Shown here in pieces: positions 61,534-64,000 of a stretch of 64,000 bases of DNA. A model generated the notes under the pieces. It was not told the origin of the DNA, ran no database searches, and saw only the letters and a program-made list of their open reading frames with translations. This DNA comes from CAJQGY01 sp905478015 (GTDB lineage: Bacteria; Pseudomonadota; Gammaproteobacteria; Magnimaribacterales; D2472), in the NCBI GenBank assembly GCA_943788365.1, contig CALSPZ010000001.1:62001-126000 (forward strand), written 5' to 3'. The number at the start of each line of letters is the position of its first letter. The first letter of the stretch is position 1. A program made the translations under genes and the position numbers.

Positions 61534-61561
61534 TTGATTCATTATTCAATTTTCATATAAA
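61534..61561 (+). promoter_or_regulatory. candidate folE promoter
   Basis: TTGATT (61534-61539), a 16-base spacer, TATAAA (61556-61561). Predicted start near 61568 lies downstream of the ATG at 61562, which argues for the second ATG at 61589 as the real start of folE. Confidence 0.5.
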
Positions 61562-61588
61562 ATGAATTCTCAATCATCGGAGATACAC

Positions 61589-62173
61589 ATGACCACAAAG
61601 CCTTCAAGAGATGAAGCATTAAAAGCAGTTAAAACATTAATAGAATGGGCTGGAGACGACCCTACTCGTGAAGGGTTGATAGAAACACCTGACAGAGTGA
61701 TTAGGGCATATAAAGAATTTTTTGCAGGATATGAAGAAGATCCAGAGCAGGTGCTTGAGAAAACTTTTGAAGAAGTTGAAGGATATGATGATGCTGTGAT
61801 TGTTCGAAATATAAGAGTTGAGTCACATTGTGAGCACCATATGGTACCTATACTTGGCATTGCCCATGTTGGTTATATTCCTAATAAAAGAGTTGTTGGT
61901 ATTAGCAAACTTGCAAGAATAGTTGATATATTTGGTAAGAGATTGCAAACCCAAGAAACTATGACTGCTCAAATTGCAGATACTATTCAGAGGGTTCTAG
62001 AGCCAAAGGGTGTTGCTGTTGTTATAGATGCAGGACATCAATGTATGTCTACAAGAGGAATTCATAAAACTGAATCAAGCACTATCACAAGTAGAATGCT
62101 TGGAATTTTCAGAGACAAGCCTGAAACAAGAGCAGAATTTATGAATTTGATTAATTCTCCTAAGAAATTTTAA
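61589..62173 (+). CDS. folE: GTP cyclohydrolase I
   Basis: First step of folate synthesis from GTP (and of queuosine precursor synthesis). From this ATG 194 residues. Zinc and catalytic residues in ESHCEHHMVPI and GHQCMSTRGI; YIPNKRVVGISKLAR and RLQTQETMTAQIA are family signatures. I prefer 61589 over an in-frame ATG at 61562: GGAG lies 6 bases before it, while the earlier ATG has no ribosome site and would sit upstream of the predicted RNA start. Confidence 0.96.
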   Translation: MTTKPSRDEALKAVKTLIEWAGDDPTREGLIETPDRVIRAYKEFFAGYEEDPEQVLEKTFEEVEGYDDAVIVRNIRVESHCEHHMVPILGIAHVGYIPNKRVVGISKLARIVDIFGKRLQTQETMTAQIADTIQRVLEPKGVAVVIDAGHQCMSTRGIHKTESSTITSRMLGIFRDKPETRAEFMNLINSPKKF

Positions 62174-62189
62174 TAAAAGGCATGTTTTA

Positions 62190-62801
62190 ATGCCCTCAAT
62201 CATTATGCCCAAAAAGGACCTTGTTCTTGCATCAGGTTCTGAAAGTAGAAAAATTATGCTTACTGAGGCTGGGTTAGATTTTTCAGTAAAACCATCATCT
62301 GTTGATGAATCTGTTATTAAAGAAGAGATGGAAGGGCAGCCATTTGATCAGCAAGTCATAGCCCTTGCTTGTGCTAAAGCCAAAGAGGTTAGTCAAAACT
62401 TCCCAGAGGCAATAGTTATTGGTGGCGATCAGATGTGCATTTATAACAATGAAGTTTTTGATAAACCAGGAACAAGAGAAAAGGCAATCAGTAATTTATT
62501 AAAATTATCCGGAACCTCACATTTTCAATATAGTGGGATATGCTTGTATAAATCAGGCGAATCCCTTTGGGAGCATTGTGAATATGCAGAAATGGTTATG
62601 CATGAATTAGAGCAATCAGAAATTGAAAACTATGTAGATATAGAAAATCCTATTAATGCAGCGGGTGCATATAAATTTGAATCACTGGGATGTAATTTAT
62701 TTAAGTCTGTTATAGGATCTTCCTATACCGTTAGAGGCATGCCTCTTTTGCCGTTGTTAAATAAGCTAAGAGAATTAGGTATAATAGACTTAAACAAATA
62801 A
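62190..62801 (+). CDS. Maf-family nucleotide pyrophosphatase
   Basis: 203 residues. House-cleaning pyrophosphatase acting on non-canonical or modified nucleotides. VLASGSESRKIML near the N-terminus, GGDQMCIYNN with the catalytic Asp near residue 89, and NAAGAYKFESLG near 155. The QMC sequence after GGDQ differs from the usual GADT/GSDQ types, so whether it belongs to the dTTP/UTP or the 7-methyl-GTP (YceF) group is unclear. A second in-frame ATG lies at residue 6. Confidence 0.85.
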   Translation: MPSIIMPKKDLVLASGSESRKIMLTEAGLDFSVKPSSVDESVIKEEMEGQPFDQQVIALACAKAKEVSQNFPEAIVIGGDQMCIYNNEVFDKPGTREKAISNLLKLSGTSHFQYSGICLYKSGESLWEHCEYAEMVMHELEQSEIENYVDIENPINAAGAYKFESLGCNLFKSVIGSSYTVRGMPLLPLLNKLRELGIIDLNK

Positions 62802-62811
62802 ATAGTTACCT

Positions 62812-64000
62812 GTGCATAACTTAAAAATTCATAATAGCTTTTCAGGCAAAAAAGAAAATTTTATTCCTCTTGATGATAAGCACATCAAGATTTATGCGTG
62901 CGGCCCAACTGTTTACAATTTTGCTCATATTGGTAATGCAAGAATGGCAGTTGTATTTGATACATTTGTAAGGGTGTTGAGACATACTTTTCCTAAAGTA
63001 ACTTACGTTTCAAATATTACAGATATTGATGACAAAATTATTGCTGCAGCAAGAGAGCAAAACCTCCCTATAAATGAAATAACAACTAAATATACTCAAA
63101 TTTATAATTCTGATATGAAGACTCTTGGAGTGAATGAGCCTGATCATCAACCAAAGGCTACCGAGTTCATAGATGAGATGATTGAGCTAATTGAAACACT
63201 TATAGATAAAGGGCATGCTTATGAAAAAGATGGGCATGTTTTATTTCATGTATTGTCTTATGAGCAATATGGATCTTTATCTAAAAGAAATAGAGATGAG
63301 CAGATTGCTGGTAGCAGGGTAGAAATAGCACCTTATAAAAAAGATGCTGCCGATTTTGTTTTGTGGAAGCCAAGCACAAATGATCAGCCTGGCTGGGATT
63401 CTCCATGGGGATTTGGAAGACCGGGTTGGCACACAGAGTGTTCTGCCATGTCTGAAAAAACTCTTGGTCTACCATTTGATATTCATGGCGGCGGAAGAGA
63501 CCTGGTTTTCCCTCACCATGAAAACGAAATTGCGCAAAGTTGTTGCGCATCAGCCTCGATAGACGACCCAACCTCTTATGCTAAATACTGGATGCATAAT
63601 GGGTTTGTGACAGTGGATGGTGAAAAAATGTCAAAGTCATTAAATAATATAACGTTAGTGAAAGAACTTACTGATAAGTATCAAGGTGAAGTTCTCAGAC
63701 TAGCTTTAATTTCTTCCCATTACAGACAAGGACTTGATTGGAATGAAAAAATAATCCACCAGGCTGAGAAGCTTCTAAATAAGCTGTATAAGATACTTCA
63801 TGAAGGTAAAGATCTATTAACTGATAATAGCAACAAGGTTGATGAAGAGATGCTTGATGCTATGTCAGACGATTTAAATACTCCAAAAGCAATATCAATT
63901 TTAAATTCTTTAGTTAAAGAATATCCTAAGCTTGAAGATAGCCAAAAAGCAGGCTGTATTAATAAAATAAAAACATCAGGACAATTGCTAGGAATCCTTC
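62812..64000 (+). CDS. cysS: cysteinyl-tRNA synthetase, N-terminal part (runs off right edge)
   Basis: Charges tRNA-Cys. GTG start at 62812 after an in-frame TAG at 62803; 396 complete codons are visible, about 65 short of the E. coli length. IYACGPTVYNFAHIGNAR carries the first zinc Cys and the HIGN form of the class I HIGH motif; GWHTECSAM and FPHHENEIAQS give the other zinc ligands; GEKMSKSLNN is the KMSKS loop. The gene has no stop in the window. Confidence 0.97.
   Translation, partial: MHNLKIHNSFSGKKENFIPLDDKHIKIYACGPTVYNFAHIGNARMAVVFDTFVRVLRHTFPKVTYVSNITDIDDKIIAAAREQNLPINEITTKYTQIYNSDMKTLGVNEPDHQPKATEFIDEMIELIETLIDKGHAYEKDGHVLFHVLSYEQYGSLSKRNRDEQIAGSRVEIAPYKKDAADFVLWKPSTNDQPGWDSPWGFGRPGWHTECSAMSEKTLGLPFDIHGGGRDLVFPHHENEIAQSCCASASIDDPTSYAKYWMHNGFVTVDGEKMSKSLNNITLVKELTDKYQGEVLRLALISSHYRQGLDWNEKIIHQAEKLLNKLYKILHEGKDLLTDNSNKVDEEMLDAMSDDLNTPKAISILNSLVKEYPKLEDSQKAGCINKIKTSGQLLGIL

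Noticed and set aside
61562..61588. Upstream ATG for folE
   Set aside because: No ribosome site and it lies before the predicted transcription start; the ATG at 61589 has GGAG at good distance.

Overview
The window is 64 kb of AT-rich (roughly one third G+C, judged by eye), very densely packed bacterial chromosome. Gene orders such as topA-(two small genes)-lexA, aroC/leuCDB-asd-fimV-truA-trpFBA-accD-dedD-cvpA-purF, mltF/purL and alaS-lysC are those of gammaproteobacteria. The AT bias, tiny spacers and surface lipoproteins suggest a streamlined marine lineage of SAR86 type; that placement is inference. Almost everything is housekeeping. I see no prophage, insertion sequence, CRISPR array or conventional defence island, and no gene-free stretch longer than 300 bases.

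Layout. 1-4.9 kb: end of topA, two small conserved genes, lexA, and a divergent 5'-nucleotidase/thrH/queH operon sharing one LexA operator with lexA. 5.0-8.4 kb: methylcitrate cycle prpB-prpC-prpD for propionyl-CoA use. 8.5-21.8 kb: one long same-strand run for chorismate, leucine, aspartate-semialdehyde and tryptophan synthesis, acetyl-CoA carboxylase beta subunit, FimV, TruA, a SPOR protein, CvpA and PurF. 21.8-30.7 kb: acnB, a bacterioferritin-like gene with a Fur-like site, small hypotheticals, a LexA-boxed umuDC operon, lpxH and a cyclophilin. 30.8-32.5 kb: a decayed sulfotransferase, an arsenate-reductase-like gene with a broken start, and tRNA-Asn. 32.5-46 kb: uvrB, a shortened MltF-type lytic transglycosylase, purL, two Nudix genes, a gamma-carbonic anhydrase homologue, alaS, a frameshifted lysC, and pyrC.

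46.2-52.6 kb is the accessory part: two giant lipoproteins built from cadherin-like repeats and lamin-tail domains. The first ends in three copies of a module I do not recognise. The second carries an HNH nuclease domain next to two cupredoxin-like domains. tRNA-Ser follows. 52.8-64 kb: a short methylenetetrahydrofolate-reductase relative, an internally duplicated lipoprotein, a divergent citrulline-hydrolase-like/ornithine-aminotransferase pair, a minimal Ogt, a large zinc metalloprotease, an SDR, a metallo-beta-lactamase-fold hydrolase, folE, a Maf protein and the start of cysS.

Themes. Two LexA operators tie lexA, a nucleotidase operon and umuDC into an SOS regulon. At least seven genes have a -10-like hexamer ending 5-8 bases before the start codon, which predicts leaderless mRNAs. 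Convergent genes repeatedly overlap or abut without terminators. Two otherwise normal genes, lysC and the arsC-like gene, each carry one +1 frameshift and should be checked against reads.
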